DNA of 64,000 nt, taken from Acidobacteriota bacterium. GTDB lineage: Bacteria; Acidobacteriota; Terriglobia; Terriglobales; SCQP01. Numbering within the stretch: position 1 is the stretch's first letter; each line of letters begins with the position of its first letter. The notes under the pieces are model-generated. The model did not search any database, was not told the origin of the DNA, and saw only the letters and a list, made by a program, of their open reading frames with translations. The stretch is taken from positions 38,694 through 102,693 of the forward strand of contig DAHUYO010000003.1 in NCBI GenBank assembly GCA_027315185.1, read 5' to 3'. Positions 27,720 through 36,987 of the stretch are shown here, piece after piece. The position numbers and the translations under genes are program-made.

Positions 27720-30014
27720 ATGACTGGGCGACAGACTTTTTGTGTGTTCCTCTTGGCGGCCGGCCTGGCGGCGCCGGCCGCGGCGCAGTCGCGCTACCGG
27801 CCGGCGGCGGCTACGGTGGCGCGTTGGCGGCGGGAAGCCGCGGGGGTGACGATCACCCGCGACCGCTACGGCATCGCCCACGTGTATGGCCAGACCGATG
27901 CGGACGCGGTCTTCGGCATGGAGTACGCGCAGGCGCAGGATGACTTCCATCGCGTCGAGATGAACTACATCAACGCGCTGGGCTGGCTTTCGAAGACCGC
28001 GGGGCCGCGCGCCATCTACCAAGACCTGCGGATGAAGCTGTTCATTGATCCGGCGGTGATGAAGGCGAAATACGCCGCCAGCCCGGCCTGGCTGCGGCGG
28101 CTGATGGACGCCTTCGCCGACGGCCTGAACTACTATCTCTACACCCATCCGCGGGTCCATCCGCTGGTGATCCGCCGCTTCCGGCCGTGGATGGCGATGG
28201 CGTTCACCGAGGGCAGCATCGGCGGGGATATTGACCAGGTACCGGTGCGGGGGATCGCGGGTTTCTACTCCGCACCTGCCGGCGCCGATGCCGCCAGTCT
28301 GAAGCCCGCCGGCGCACGGGCGGAAGCCGATTCCACGGCGAACGCGGGGCGGCCCGGCGGCCTGGCGGCGGCGCAGGTGCTGCCGCCGCCGGAGCCGGGC
28401 GGCTCCAACGGCATCGCCATCGGGCCCAGCATTACCCTGGATCACCATGCGCTGCTGTACATCAACCCGCACGTGACCTTTTATTTCCGCGCGGAGCTGC
28501 AAATGGCCAGCGCCACGGGCTTGGACGCGTATGGGGCGGTGACCTGGGGACAGTTCTTCATTTATCAAGGCTTTAACCGCACCGCCGGCTGGATGCACAC
28601 CTCCAGCGGCGTGCAGAACGTGGACCGGTTCCTGGAGACGGTGGCGCGGCGCGGCGGGCGGTGGGAATACAAATACGGCGCGCGATGGTTTCCCCTGCGC
28701 ACGCGGCGGATCACGGTGCGGTACAAGACGCCGCGGGGCATGGCGGAGCGGACCTTCACGGCGTTCTACACGCGGCACGGGCCGGTCGTCGCGCGGCGCG
28801 GGGCGCATTGGATGACGGTGCACCTGATGAACCGCCCCATCCGGTCGCTGGAGCAGGATTGGGAGCGGATGACGGCGAAGGATTACGCCGCGTTCCGGCG
28901 GACGATGCAGTTGCACACCAACGCCTCGAACAATACGATCTTCGCGGATGCCGAGGGCAACATCGCCTATTGGCATTCCGACTACATTCCCCGGCGCAGC
29001 AATCGGTTCAACTGGTTCCATCCGGTGGACGGGAGCAATCCGGCGACGGCGTACCACGGGCTGCTGACGCTGGCGGAGACGCCGCACCTGCTGAATCCGC
29101 CGAACGGCTGGCTGTACAACTCCAACAACTGGCCGTGGTCGGCGGCGGGGCCGTACAGCCCGAAGCGGAAAGATTTTCCCGCCTACGTGGACGGCGGCAA
29201 GGAGGAAACGCCGCGTGGCGATCACGCGCTGCGGCTGCTGACGGGCGGCAAGAACTGGACGGCGGCGTCGCTGGTGGCGGCGGGGTTCGACAGCTACCTG
29301 CCGGCGTTCGCGCGGCTCGTTCCTGTGCTGCTGCGCGCCTATGACGGCCTGCCGGCGGGGAGCGCGCGGAAAGCGGCGCTGGCGCCGCAGGCGACGGTGC
29401 TGCGGGATTGGAACTATCGCTGGGGCGTCAACTCGGTGGCCACGTCGCTGGCGGTGTTTTGGGGCACGGAGATTTATCATCGCCTGTTTCCAGCGGCGCG
29501 GGCGGCGCATATGTCCATCGAGGATTACGTCGCCGAGCGGGCGACGTCGGCCGAGCTGGTTGGGGCGCTGGCGCGGGCGTCACGGCGGCTGACGCGGGGT
29601 TTCGGAACCTGGGAAACGCCGTGGGGCAACATCAACCGCTTCCAGCGGCTGGACGACCGCATTCGGCATCCGCAGTTCAGCGACGCCAAGCCCAGCATTC
29701 CGGTGCCGTTCGTGTCCTCGCTTTGGGGGTCGCTGGCGGCGTATGGCTCGCGGCCCAGGCGGGGAACGAAGAAATGGTACGGGACGGTTGGCAACAGCTT
29801 CGTCTGCGTGGTGGAGTTTGGGACGCGGGTGCGGGCCTGGGCGGTGAGCACGGGCGGAGAGAGCGGCAACCCAAAATCGCCGCATTTCGACGATCAAGCG
29901 GTGCGCTACGCGACAGGCAACCTGCGGCCGGTGTATTTTTACCGCGCGCAGATCCGGGCCCACGCCCGGCGGGTGTACCACCCCGGGACACGTGCCGGGA
30001 CGGCGCGCCGCTAA
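27720..30014 (+). CDS. Penicillin acylase family protein (Ntn hydrolase)
   Basis: A 764-residue secreted precursor with a signal peptide ending at 'APAAAQS'. The alpha-chain motif 'GVTITRDRYGIAHVYGQTDADAVFGMEYAQAQDD' region is typical of the S45 family. The nucleophile is Ser229 in 'GGSNGIAIGP', which becomes the N-terminus of the beta chain after autocatalytic removal of a spacer. Relatives are acyl-homoserine-lactone acylases, beta-lactam acylases and 7-ACA acylases, all cleaving amide-linked acyl chains in the periplasm. The spacer just before Ser229 is translated partly from a copy of repeat R1. Substrate cannot be told from sequence. Confidence 0.92.
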   Translation: MTGRQTFCVFLLAAGLAAPAAAQSRYRPAAATVARWRREAAGVTITRDRYGIAHVYGQTDADAVFGMEYAQAQDDFHRVEMNYINALGWLSKTAGPRAIYQDLRMKLFIDPAVMKAKYAASPAWLRRLMDAFADGLNYYLYTHPRVHPLVIRRFRPWMAMAFTEGSIGGDIDQVPVRGIAGFYSAPAGADAASLKPAGARAEADSTANAGRPGGLAAAQVLPPPEPGGSNGIAIGPSITLDHHALLYINPHVTFYFRAELQMASATGLDAYGAVTWGQFFIYQGFNRTAGWMHTSSGVQNVDRFLETVARRGGRWEYKYGARWFPLRTRRITVRYKTPRGMAERTFTAFYTRHGPVVARRGAHWMTVHLMNRPIRSLEQDWERMTAKDYAAFRRTMQLHTNASNNTIFADAEGNIAYWHSDYIPRRSNRFNWFHPVDGSNPATAYHGLLTLAETPHLLNPPNGWLYNSNNWPWSAAGPYSPKRKDFPAYVDGGKEETPRGDHALRLLTGGKNWTAASLVAAGFDSYLPAFARLVPVLLRAYDGLPAGSARKAALAPQATVLRDWNYRWGVNSVATSLAVFWGTEIYHRLFPAARAAHMSIEDYVAERATSAELVGALARASRRLTRGFGTWETPWGNINRFQRLDDRIRHPQFSDAKPSIPVPFVSSLWGSLAAYGSRPRRGTKKWYGTVGNSFVCVVEFGTRVRAWAVSTGGESGNPKSPHFDDQAVRYATGNLRPVYFYRAQIRAHARRVYHPGTRAGTARR
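28299..28336 (+). repeat. Repeat R1 copy inside the acylase coding sequence
   Basis: This 38-bp stretch matches the R1 core at 38841-38878 (reverse strand) at 35 of 38 positions. It is in frame and encodes 'LKPAGARAEADST' in the Ala/Gly-rich spacer, about 17 residues before the catalytic serine segment. Confidence 0.75.
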
Positions 30015-30053
30015 GCCCTCCGGTTTTCCCCTCGCCGGCGCCGTGTCGGCGCG

Positions 30054-31310
30054 CTAGGCGGCGGTGGTGGCGGCGGGTACGGCGCGGGGCTTTTGGCCCC
30101 AAGCGAAGACGCGCTCCAGTGCGCCGCCAATGGGCGTGCGCCGGACAATGAAGACCAGCACCGACGTGAACACGATGCTGAAGAACAGCGCGGAGTAGAC
30201 CAGGTTCTCGATCAGCACGCCTTGGGGCAGGTTCTGCTGGACGACGATGCCCGCTAGGACGGCGGCGGCCAACCCCTTGGGAATCATCATGGCCATGTAG
30301 GTGGCGTCGCGCGCGGGCACCGAATGGCGCACCGTGGCGAAGACCGCAGGTATCCGGGCGGCGAGCAGCAGCAGGGCGATCACCGCGCCGCCGCTGACCC
30401 ACAGCCAATGCGTGAGCTGCACGTTGAGACCGATATAGACGAAAAAGAACGTCTTGAGCAGGAACACCACCTCGGAGAAGAAGATCTTCTCGACCTCATT
30501 GAGCGTGACAGTGGAGATGTGGCGCTTGGCCAGGGTGGCATTGAGGCCCTCGATGTTGCCCAAAACGATGCCGAAGGCCAGCGTGGCGATGGCGCCGTTG
30601 AGCCCGAGAATCTGCGACGCGCCATAGACCACGAAGACGCAAGCGGGGGTGGTGAACAGGGCGTTTTCCAGGCGGCGCATCCGCTTTAGCACCGCCGCCC
30701 AAAGCACGCCGGCCAGTCCGCCGGCCACGGTGGCCACCGCGAAGGAGGCGGCGATGCCGCCGGCCAGGGCGCTGGCGTGGGTGTGCGGCATCAGGCCGGC
30801 TTGCAGCAGCGCCAGACAGATGGCGATGCTGATGACGTCGCCGATCACCGATTCCAGAAACAGAATGTTGCCGCTGGCGCTTTCCAGCGGCAGGCCCTTA
30901 ACCAGCGGCACCACCACGGTGGGCGAGTTGCCGCCGAGGATGACGCCCAGGATGGCCGCCTGCCACAAGCCCAAATGCAGGGCCAAGCCCAGGGCGCCGA
31001 CCGCCAGCGTGACGGCGATGAAGCTGGAGATGGTAAGCGAGGCGGTGCCGGGGAGGGCGACCTTGACGTCGCGCAGGCGCAGACCAAGGCTGCTCTCGAA
31101 GATGATCAGAATCAGCGTAACGGTGTTGAATACCGGCCCGACCGATCCGAATTGCTGCGGCGTGATGAGATGAAATCCCGGCCCGATGGCGATGCCGATG
31201 AGCAAAAGCCAGAGCACGTCGGGGATGCCGGTGCGGTTGAACACCCCCACGAGGGCGTGCGACAAAAACACCAGCACCCCGACGAACGTAATGACGACGG
31301 CGACGGCCAT
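30054..31310 (-). CDS. Cation:proton antiporter (monovalent CPA family)
   Basis: A 418-residue integral membrane protein with about 12 hydrophobic segments, starting at ATG 31310. 'GIPDVLWLLLIGIAIGPGF', 'LILIIFESSLGLRL', 'LGGNSPTVVVPLVKG' and 'FLESVIGDVISIAICLALL' are the pattern of Na+(K+)/H+ exchangers. 'ESVIGD' supplies the acidic ion-binding residue in the crossed-helix region. The C-terminus is short and lacks a TrkA-N or other regulatory domain, unlike full Kef proteins. It probably exchanges Na+ or K+ for protons in pH and osmotic homeostasis. It is convergent with the acylase gene. Confidence 0.88.
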   Translation of the reverse strand: MAVAVVITFVGVLVFLSHALVGVFNRTGIPDVLWLLLIGIAIGPGFHLITPQQFGSVGPVFNTVTLILIIFESSLGLRLRDVKVALPGTASLTISSFIAVTLAVGALGLALHLGLWQAAILGVILGGNSPTVVVPLVKGLPLESASGNILFLESVIGDVISIAICLALLQAGLMPHTHASALAGGIAASFAVATVAGGLAGVLWAAVLKRMRRLENALFTTPACVFVVYGASQILGLNGAIATLAFGIVLGNIEGLNATLAKRHISTVTLNEVEKIFFSEVVFLLKTFFFVYIGLNVQLTHWLWVSGGAVIALLLLAARIPAVFATVRHSVPARDATYMAMMIPKGLAAAVLAGIVVQQNLPQGVLIENLVYSALFFSIVFTSVLVFIVRRTPIGGALERVFAWGQKPRAVPAATTAA

Positions 31311-31332
31311 GGCTTACGGGGCAGCATAGCAA

Positions 31333-31390
31333 ATGATGGGCGCGGGCCCCAGCCCCGTCCCCGCGGCGGAGCGTCCCGCCTCGATCGGCG
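31333..31390 (-). repeat. Dispersed repeat R2, copy a
   Basis: Read on the minus strand it is a GCGGGACGCTCCGCCGCG...GGGGCTGGGGCCCGCGCCCA sequence of about 58 bp. Two further copies lie at 51.3 and 62.0 kb on the plus strand. All three are intergenic. Confidence 0.75.
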
Positions 31391-31476
31391 CGGCGCCCCG
31401 CTTGGGGGGCCGCCGGGGGCCGCGCCGACCGTGGCGGAGTTGGGAAAGCCGGCGGCTGCTGCCGGCCGGGATTGGG

Positions 31477-31713
31477 CTAGCCGGTCGTGGGCGTAGGCGG
31501 AGACCGGCGCAGCCAGCGCGGCGGCAGCAGCGCGAAACCAACGACCAACAGATTGGCGACGATGACCGGCAGGGAATGGATGGCGGCGCCGTATGCCACC
31601 CACAGCGCGGCCGCGGCGGCTTGCCAGCGGCGCAGGCTGGACGCGGTGGAAAAATAGGAAATGCAGAAGAGGGCGGTGGCGAGCCATCCGAACGAATCAG
31701 GAAACCAGTGCAT
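31477..31713 (-). CDS. YgjV-like small inner membrane protein
   Basis: A 78-residue hydrophobic protein with about three membrane segments: '[16 protein letters not shown]', '[17 protein letters not shown]' and '[20 protein letters not shown]'. The '[12 protein letters not shown]...' opening resembles the YgjV family of inner membrane proteins, whose function is not established. Its ATG at 31713 lies 17 nt inside the end of the HAD hydrolase gene upstream, so the two are translationally linked. Confidence 0.65.
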   Translation of the reverse strand: MHWFPDSFGWLATALFCISYFSTASSLRRWQAAAAALWVAYGAAIHSLPVIVANLLVVGFALLPPRWLRRSPPTPTTG

Positions 31714-32617
31714 GCGGCATCTCGATCGCGGCGTCCGCGGCGGGGCTGACGGGGGCCGCGCCGGGACTCGCGATCAGTTTAGCAACCGGCGCGTGGTCGG
31801 CGGGTCCGGGCCCGGCGGGGGCAATGGTCAGCCAGTCGGTGCGCACGCTGCCCCATTCTTGGATGTGCAACCCCTGGGCGGCGAAAAATGCGCGGATTTC
31901 GGCGGCGTTCCAGCCGACGATGTCTTCCAAGAGCGGGACGAGAACGGTGAGCGCGTCCTCGCCCAGCACGGTGCGATGGGCGATGCGGGCGACCGGGCGG
32001 TTCGAGGAGACAGCGATGGCGTAGCCGGAGTGGCGGCTGACGTGCAGCATGACGTGCATGTCCGAACTGCCGTCGCCGACATAGACGACGCGCTCGGCGC
32101 CGAGGCGGGCGCGGGCTTGCAAGGCGTCCAACACCGCGACTTTGCCGTAGCCGGCGGTGACGCGGGCGAGGCCGACAATGTTGCCGTCCGGGCCGTATTC
32201 CAGCTCGGTGCCGTGAATGCATTCGACAGGCAGCACCTGCGCCAGAGCCGATTCGACCACTTCCTGCGGCGAGGCGGAGATGACCTGGAACTCGAACTCG
32301 TGGCCGGGGATGCCCTCGGCCAAAAGGCGGGCCAAATGGCCGATGTTGCGCTTGAGCGGCGTGCGCAGGCCGGCTTCGATCAAGTGTTCCCGGCGCACGC
32401 GGCGGTAGTCGGGATCATGCAACAGCAGATAGGCGAGTTCACCCCCTTGTTGCACGAAGTTGCGGGCGGCCAGGCCGGCGCACTTGTGCTCAAAGACGGC
32501 CGGCGAGATACCAATCAATTCGCTCAAGATGCGGCCGGAGTCGGCGTGGCTGAGGGTTTGATCAAAATCACTGGCCAGGAGATAGCGATGGATGGGCAAC
32601 GTGGCTACGCTGGTCAT
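31697..32617 (-). CDS. HAD-superfamily phosphatase
   Basis: A 306-residue hydrolase. HAD motif I is '[12 protein letters not shown]' (nucleophile and acid Asp about residues 17 and 19), motif II is 'FQVISASP', and motif IV is '[15 protein letters not shown]'. The C1-type cap and motif spacing are like phosphoserine phosphatase or 2-hydroxy-3-keto-5-methylthiopentenyl-1-phosphate phosphatases. The C-terminal 90 residues extend beyond the family core. It overlaps the downstream YgjV-like gene by 17 nt. Substrate unknown. Confidence 0.85.
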   Translation of the reverse strand: MTSVATLPIHRYLLASDFDQTLSHADSGRILSELIGISPAVFEHKCAGLAARNFVQQGGELAYLLLHDPDYRRVRREHLIEAGLRTPLKRNIGHLARLLAEGIPGHEFEFQVISASPQEVVESALAQVLPVECIHGTELEYGPDGNIVGLARVTAGYGKVAVLDALQARARLGAERVVYVGDGSSDMHVMLHVSRHSGYAIAVSSNRPVARIAHRTVLGEDALTVLVPLLEDIVGWNAAEIRAFFAAQGLHIQEWGSVRTDWLTIAPAGPGPADHAPVAKLIASPGAAPVSPAADAAIEMPHALVS

Positions 32618-32783
32618 ACCTGGGTCGCGCCCCCTCGACGCGTACAGCTTCTATTCCACGCTAGCGGATCGCGGTGGGCGCTGACAAAACGATTTGATGA
32701 ATGGCCGCCATTCGCCGTGGTTATGCGCGGCGGCGCAGGGCGCAAACCGTTCCGGATTCGCCGCTGCGATGGCGCAGGCTGCC

Positions 32784-34883
32784 TTAATGGAGGCGGGCGG
32801 GATGGAGACCGGCCGGGCCCCTGGCCGAACGGGCACGACCAGGACCCGAGGAAACAGCGGCGGGAACCGCGGGAGCGGCGGCGGGTGCAGGCTGGATTTG
32901 GGCGGCGGCCAACACCGAGCGAGCGGGCGCCGGCAGCGGCCGGTTCATGCGGGCGTCGGCGTTGCGCCAAAAGGCCCGGAAGGCGGCGTACTGGCCGGCG
33001 GGGATTGTCGCGCCGGTTTGCGCCACGCTGAGGAGAATGTGCAGGCGTCCGTGGGTGCAGAGACGCCGGATTTCGACACGGCCGTAAGGCGCGGTCAGCT
33101 GGAGCGGCGGCGCCGTCTGGCAATAGGCCGCCGGCGCCGACCAGCGCGTGGCCAGGCTCCAGCGGGTGGGAATGCGCAAGGATTGGCGGCGCTGGCGGTC
33201 CGCGGCCAAGCGTTGAGCGAAGTGGCGGGGAAAGACGGCCGTGGGAATGGCGGCGGGATTGGGCAGATCGGCGCGGGGCACGGCGGCGGTGAAGACGATC
33301 TGGGTGCGGGCGTCGGCCCAGGCGGCGCCGGTGAAGCGCAGGCTGGCGAGGCGAACGCCGGGAAAGCGGCGGCGCAGCCATGAGGCGAACAGCGCCCGGC
33401 GGGCGGCGCGGTTGGCGTATTGCGCGCGCAGGCGGTTGGCGCGCATGCCGTCGGCGGTAATGCGTCCGCTCAGGCGCCAGAGAGCGGGCCCGGCGGGCGC
33501 AAGGCGGAAACTCTGCACCAGGCGGTTGGCCCTGGCGGGCAGGATGGGCACCGAGACCAGGCGATTTTCTCCCGGACGGACAATCAATGCCAGGGCGCCT
33601 TGATCGGTGGCGGGCAGTTCGCCGACGTGCAGGCGCGGGGCGGTAGTGTCCAGCCAAAGGCGCAGGCCGGGAACATAGACGATGGCGTGGTCGAAGGCGG
33701 CCATGGTGGCGGCGCCATTGGCGACGGCACCCATGCTCCAGGTGCGGATCAGGGCCAAATCCGCGGGCACGCCTTCGGCGCGGAGCCATGCCGTCATCAG
33801 AAGAGCGCCATCCTTGCAATCGCCGCGCCCGTGGGCCAACACGACATTGGGTGGCGAGGGCAGAAAGGCGTGCAGGCCGGATTCATCGCCCCAATAATTG
33901 AGGCGGCGGGCGAGATACGCCCACAACGCTTGCACCGTCGCCAGCTGCGTGGGTTGGGGGGGAACCAAATGCAGGAGGCGGGCGCGGAACGCGGGGCTAA
34001 GCCGCGCCTGCGCCGCCAGTTTCCGGCTGTACCAGCGGGCCAAGCCGTTCCATTGAGCGAAGGCGCCCGTTTGCACGTAGGGCGAGGCGTCAGTGATGGA
34101 AGGGCCACCGGCCTCGCGCCAGAAGGGGCGGTAGGGGCCGCCGCTCCAGGCGGAAATGAATTGGCCGCCGGAACGGCGCTGCGATGCCGCCACGACGCGC
34201 ACGGCGGTGGCGGCGATAGGCCGCGGCGAGCGCAAAACGTAGCGCACGCGCTGCACGGGGTAATGGCCGCGAAACGCGAAGAGATCGCCGATGTAGCCGA
34301 AGCCGCTGCGCCTCCAGGCCGCGGCGGCGACCGGCGTCAAAGCGTAGATGATGTTGACGCGGTCGCCGGGGCGCAGAGCAGGGACGTGGAGGATGCGGTC
34401 GTGCTCGCCCTCGGCGTCAGGGTCGGCGTCGCCGCCGTCGGTGACCGCCACGCGGCCGCCCCGCGGCGAGACGACCGCGCCGTGCACCAGGTGGAAGGAC
34501 CAACGGGAGGCGTCGTACCAAAAATCGTCCGGGCCGAGAGTTTGTGCGCCGAAGGCGGTGCGAATGGCGAAGACGCGCTGGACCAGCAGGCGGCTTAGGC
34601 CGTTCGGTTCCACTTGCTCAAACCGCAGGTGGTACAACTCCACGACGCCGGCGCCGGGAAACGCGGTGGCGGGCAGGGCGGAGGCGGCGCGCAGATAGGG
34701 AGTGGCCGGACGCATCCAGCCGCGGGCGACCCAGTCTGCGCTAGGGCGGGAAGCGGGGCTGGACGGAACAGAACGGTGGCGCGAGGGATGAGCGGCAGGG
34801 CACAGCGGCACAAAGGCCGCCAGCAGACCGGCGACGGCGCGGGCAAGACGAAGCAAAGGCAACCTCGCGTGGCCAAAAGGCAC
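32784..34883 (-). CDS. DUF3857/transglutaminase-like secreted protein
   Basis: A 699-residue protein with an N-terminal hydrophobic signal ('LLRLARAVAGLLAAFVPLC'). A DUF3857-type beta domain (about 70-270) is followed by a transglutaminase-like core: catalytic Cys in 'AHGRGDCKDGALLMTAWLRAEGV', His in 'AAFDHAIVYV' and Asp in 'LWLDTTAP'. The C-terminal half is a beta-rich DUF3858-like region ending in an Ala/Pro/Arg tail. Bacterial proteins of this build are usually periplasmic, with unproven activity (possibly peptide cleavage or cross-linking). No gene shares its operon. Confidence 0.85.
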   Translation of the reverse strand: MPFGHARLPLLRLARAVAGLLAAFVPLCPAAHPSRHRSVPSSPASRPSADWVARGWMRPATPYLRAASALPATAFPGAGVVELYHLRFEQVEPNGLSRLLVQRVFAIRTAFGAQTLGPDDFWYDASRWSFHLVHGAVVSPRGGRVAVTDGGDADPDAEGEHDRILHVPALRPGDRVNIIYALTPVAAAAWRRSGFGYIGDLFAFRGHYPVQRVRYVLRSPRPIAATAVRVVAASQRRSGGQFISAWSGGPYRPFWREAGGPSITDASPYVQTGAFAQWNGLARWYSRKLAAQARLSPAFRARLLHLVPPQPTQLATVQALWAYLARRLNYWGDESGLHAFLPSPPNVVLAHGRGDCKDGALLMTAWLRAEGVPADLALIRTWSMGAVANGAATMAAFDHAIVYVPGLRLWLDTTAPRLHVGELPATDQGALALIVRPGENRLVSVPILPARANRLVQSFRLAPAGPALWRLSGRITADGMRANRLRAQYANRAARRALFASWLRRRFPGVRLASLRFTGAAWADARTQIVFTAAVPRADLPNPAAIPTAVFPRHFAQRLAADRQRRQSLRIPTRWSLATRWSAPAAYCQTAPPLQLTAPYGRVEIRRLCTHGRLHILLSVAQTGATIPAGQYAAFRAFWRNADARMNRPLPAPARSVLAAAQIQPAPAAAPAVPAAVSSGPGRARSARGPAGLHPARLH

Positions 34884-35192
34884 ACGCCACGGTTATTACT
34901 CTCGCGCGAGCCGGCGGGAAAGGAAATCCGGGTTTTCGCTTATGGGTTGGCGGCGGTGGTGACGGCCGCGCGGCCAGGGAACCCCGCGAAAACGGACAGG
35001 TGAGGGCGCGGCGCCGCTCCTGCCCGGCAACCGCCGGCAGTCGCGGCCTTGGTGGGGCGGAAAAACCCGCGAATTGGCGCCGCGATCCAAATGGGGATGG
35101 GCGGCAGGACTCGCGATGGAGGGTATTGCACGCTGGATGGCGCCGAGGGGCCGCCGCCATGTGAACCGGCGAGCGTCCCGGAAGAGCGGACC
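34884..35192. other. Intergenic stretch, nothing recognised
   Basis: 309 bp between the divergent transglutaminase-like gene and the hypothetical at 35193. The plus ORF continues back to 35049, but that part ('MVGRKNPRIGAAIQMGMGG') is not protein-like. No promoter motif stands out. Confidence 0.5.
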
Positions 35193-35684
35193 ATGGATCT
35201 GGTGGCGGCGGCGGAGCATGGTGCATGCCGCGGCGATGAATGGGAACGGCGGCCCGGTGGGTGGGCGAGACGGATGGTCGGCGGTGGAACCGGCATGTGG
35301 CTGGCGCATGCGCATTACCAGGCGGAGGTGAAGCGCGTGTACGCGCGTGCGATTGGGCGGCAACAGGCGGCCTTGGCGCAGGTGCTGGCGACGGCGCTGG
35401 GACGGCCGTGTGCCGCCGTGCGCCGCGGTTTGGATATCGCTTGCGGGCAGCTGATCGGCGGCAACTTCGACTTCCACTACGATCCGGCGGTGATTGATCC
35501 AGAGGTGCTCGGCATGGGTCCACCCGGGCGCGACTGCCGCGGGCTGGGAGGGGTCCATTTTCCCGGCGGCGGCTTTGTGCATCTGGACACTTGCAATCCC
35601 CGCGATGGCCGCTGGGCGTATCTGCGCCATTTGGGCGTGGACGTGGTGCTGGGACATTTGCTGTGGAGGGTGATTCCGCGCTAG
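35193..35684 (+). CDS. Hypothetical protein
   Basis: 163 residues from ATG 35193, which has GGAAG 7 bp upstream; the longer track ORF from 35049 is unlikely to be translated. The N-terminal half is basic and Ala-rich. The C-terminal half is well formed: 'GGNFDFHYDPAVIDPEVLGMG', 'GRDCRGLGGVHFPGGGFVHLD' and 'YLRHLGVDVVLGHLLWR'. No signal peptide or membrane segment is seen. I do not recognise the family. Codon use matches the neighbours, which supports it being a real gene. Confidence 0.6.
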   Translation: MDLVAAAEHGACRGDEWERRPGGWARRMVGGGTGMWLAHAHYQAEVKRVYARAIGRQQAALAQVLATALGRPCAAVRRGLDIACGQLIGGNFDFHYDPAVIDPEVLGMGPPGRDCRGLGGVHFPGGGFVHLDTCNPRDGRWAYLRHLGVDVVLGHLLWRVIPR

Positions 35685-35708
35685 GCGGCCGGCGTCGCGG
35701 CGGGGCGG

Positions 35709-36197
35709 CTAGGAACGGCCGCGGGCGCGGGTCCAGAAGTGTGGCGGGGCGCGATGCGTCCAGCGCGGTGGGGGCGCGTCGCGGCGCCATTTTTCCACCA
35801 ACGTTTGCCGGTAGGCGCGGTGCACGTCGCGCGTCCGCGGGTGCGGCGCGCAGTTGCAGAAACAGGCGGGCGGCGCGCTGGTGGCGACGGCGGCGCCCAG
35901 CAGCGGCATAAGGCGCTCCGTGCGGTGCGGGCATCCGCCGGTGCGGAAGGCGCGTTCGGCCAGCAGAGCCCGCAAGTGCCGCCACAACCAGGCGTAGTTG
36001 CGCGCGTCGGCGGCGGCCCAAAGGACGATGGGATGGCGTGGGTAGGCGGGCTGATACAGATCCGGCGACCCGCGGCCGGCAAGGTGCAGCGCGGTGCTGA
36101 GGATTTGTCCCGACTCGACGATCATTTTGTTCAGGCGGCGGTCATCGAGCGCCCGGGCGCTGGCGGCGGGGTCGGGGTCGGTGGCGAAGATATTCAT
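35709..36197 (-). CDS. Conserved protein with phage-like 'KMIxExxQxLSTA' N-terminus
   Basis: 162 residues from ATG 36197. The N-terminus 'MNIFATDPDPAASARALDD' and 'RRLNKMIVESGQILSTALH' follow a pattern I associate with a family common in phages and scattered in bacteria (MNIFxxDxDPxxxA...KMIxExxQxLSTA). Some annotations call this family a pyrimidine-dimer glycosylase, which I cannot confirm. The middle contains 'HPIVLWAAADARNYAWLWRHL', and the C-terminus is basic. Probably cytoplasmic. It is a single gene convergent with 35193-35684. Confidence 0.7.
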   Translation of the reverse strand: MNIFATDPDPAASARALDDRRLNKMIVESGQILSTALHLAGRGSPDLYQPAYPRHPIVLWAAADARNYAWLWRHLRALLAERAFRTGGCPHRTERLMPLLGAAVATSAPPACFCNCAPHPRTRDVHRAYRQTLVEKWRRDAPPPRWTHRAPPHFWTRARGRS

Positions 36198-36487
36198 GGT
36201 GGAAGCGGGCCGAGGGAGCGACGAGTCTTAGAGCCGATTGCGACCCGTGGGCGTGGGTATGGCCATTGTGCCTCCCGCCAGCGCTGCGCGCCGGCCCATG
36301 ATGCCCTGGGCGCGACCTGCGGGAAGGAGCAGCTGGCGGCGCTCCTCGGGCCAGGTTGCAGGGAATTGTGAGTTGGGTTACGATCAGCCGGCTTCTTGCC
36401 TGCTGGGCCGCGTTCAGTCTTTTCTGGCACGGCCCGGCCGGCGGCATGGAGCCGGCGCCCACGGTGGGGCGCCCGTAAGGAGGAACG

Positions 36488-36940
36488 GTGAACTGGTATC
36501 TGCAAGCGATGCGCAAATACGCCGACTTCAGCGGCCGGGCGCGGCGGCGGGAGTATTGGTTCTACGAGCTGTTCGCCACTCTGATCGGGGCGGCGATTGT
36601 GCTCATCATTCTGGTCTCGGTAGCGGGCAGCGCGCGCGCGCTGAACGTGGGCATGGCGGGCACGGAGGGCATGGGCGCTGGCGCCCTGGGCATCTTTTAC
36701 ATCGTCTATGGGCTGGGCAATCTGCTGCCGAGTCTGGCGGTCTCCGTGCGGCGCCTGCATGACACCGGGCGCAGCGGCTGGTGGGTTTTCATTTCCTTTG
36801 TTCCGCTGGTTGGCGGGATTGTGCTGCTGGTGTTTTTCTTGCTCGACAGCCAGCCGGGCGCGAACCGCTTTGGTCCCAATCCCAAGGAGACGGGCTCCGC
36901 GGGTTATTCGCCGGGCGCGGCCTACGCGGCGCAGCCCTAG
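36488..36940 (+). CDS. DUF805 membrane protein
   Basis: 150 residues starting at GTG 36488, which is preceded by a perfect AAGGAGG Shine-Dalgarno. The family signature is 'YADFSGRARRREYWFYELF', followed by hydrophobic segments and 'SVRRLHDTGRSGWWVF', then 'GANRFGPNPK'. DUF805 proteins (YhaH/YhaI-like) have about four membrane helices and no established function. It is likely monocistronic. Confidence 0.92.
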   Translation: MNWYLQAMRKYADFSGRARRREYWFYELFATLIGAAIVLIILVSVAGSARALNVGMAGTEGMGAGALGIFYIVYGLGNLLPSLAVSVRRLHDTGRSGWWVFISFVPLVGGIVLLVFFLLDSQPGANRFGPNPKETGSAGYSPGAAYAAQP

Positions 36941-36987
36941 CCGCACAGCGGAGCGGGGCGGATAGCGGAGCGGGACGGCGCGCCGGC

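Noticed and set aside
32651-32836. 61-aa minus-strand ORF after the transglutaminase-like gene
   Set aside because: Part of it looks protein-like ('ERFAPCAAAHNHGEWRPF'), but it overlaps the upstream gene out of frame and has no recognisable start signal or family.
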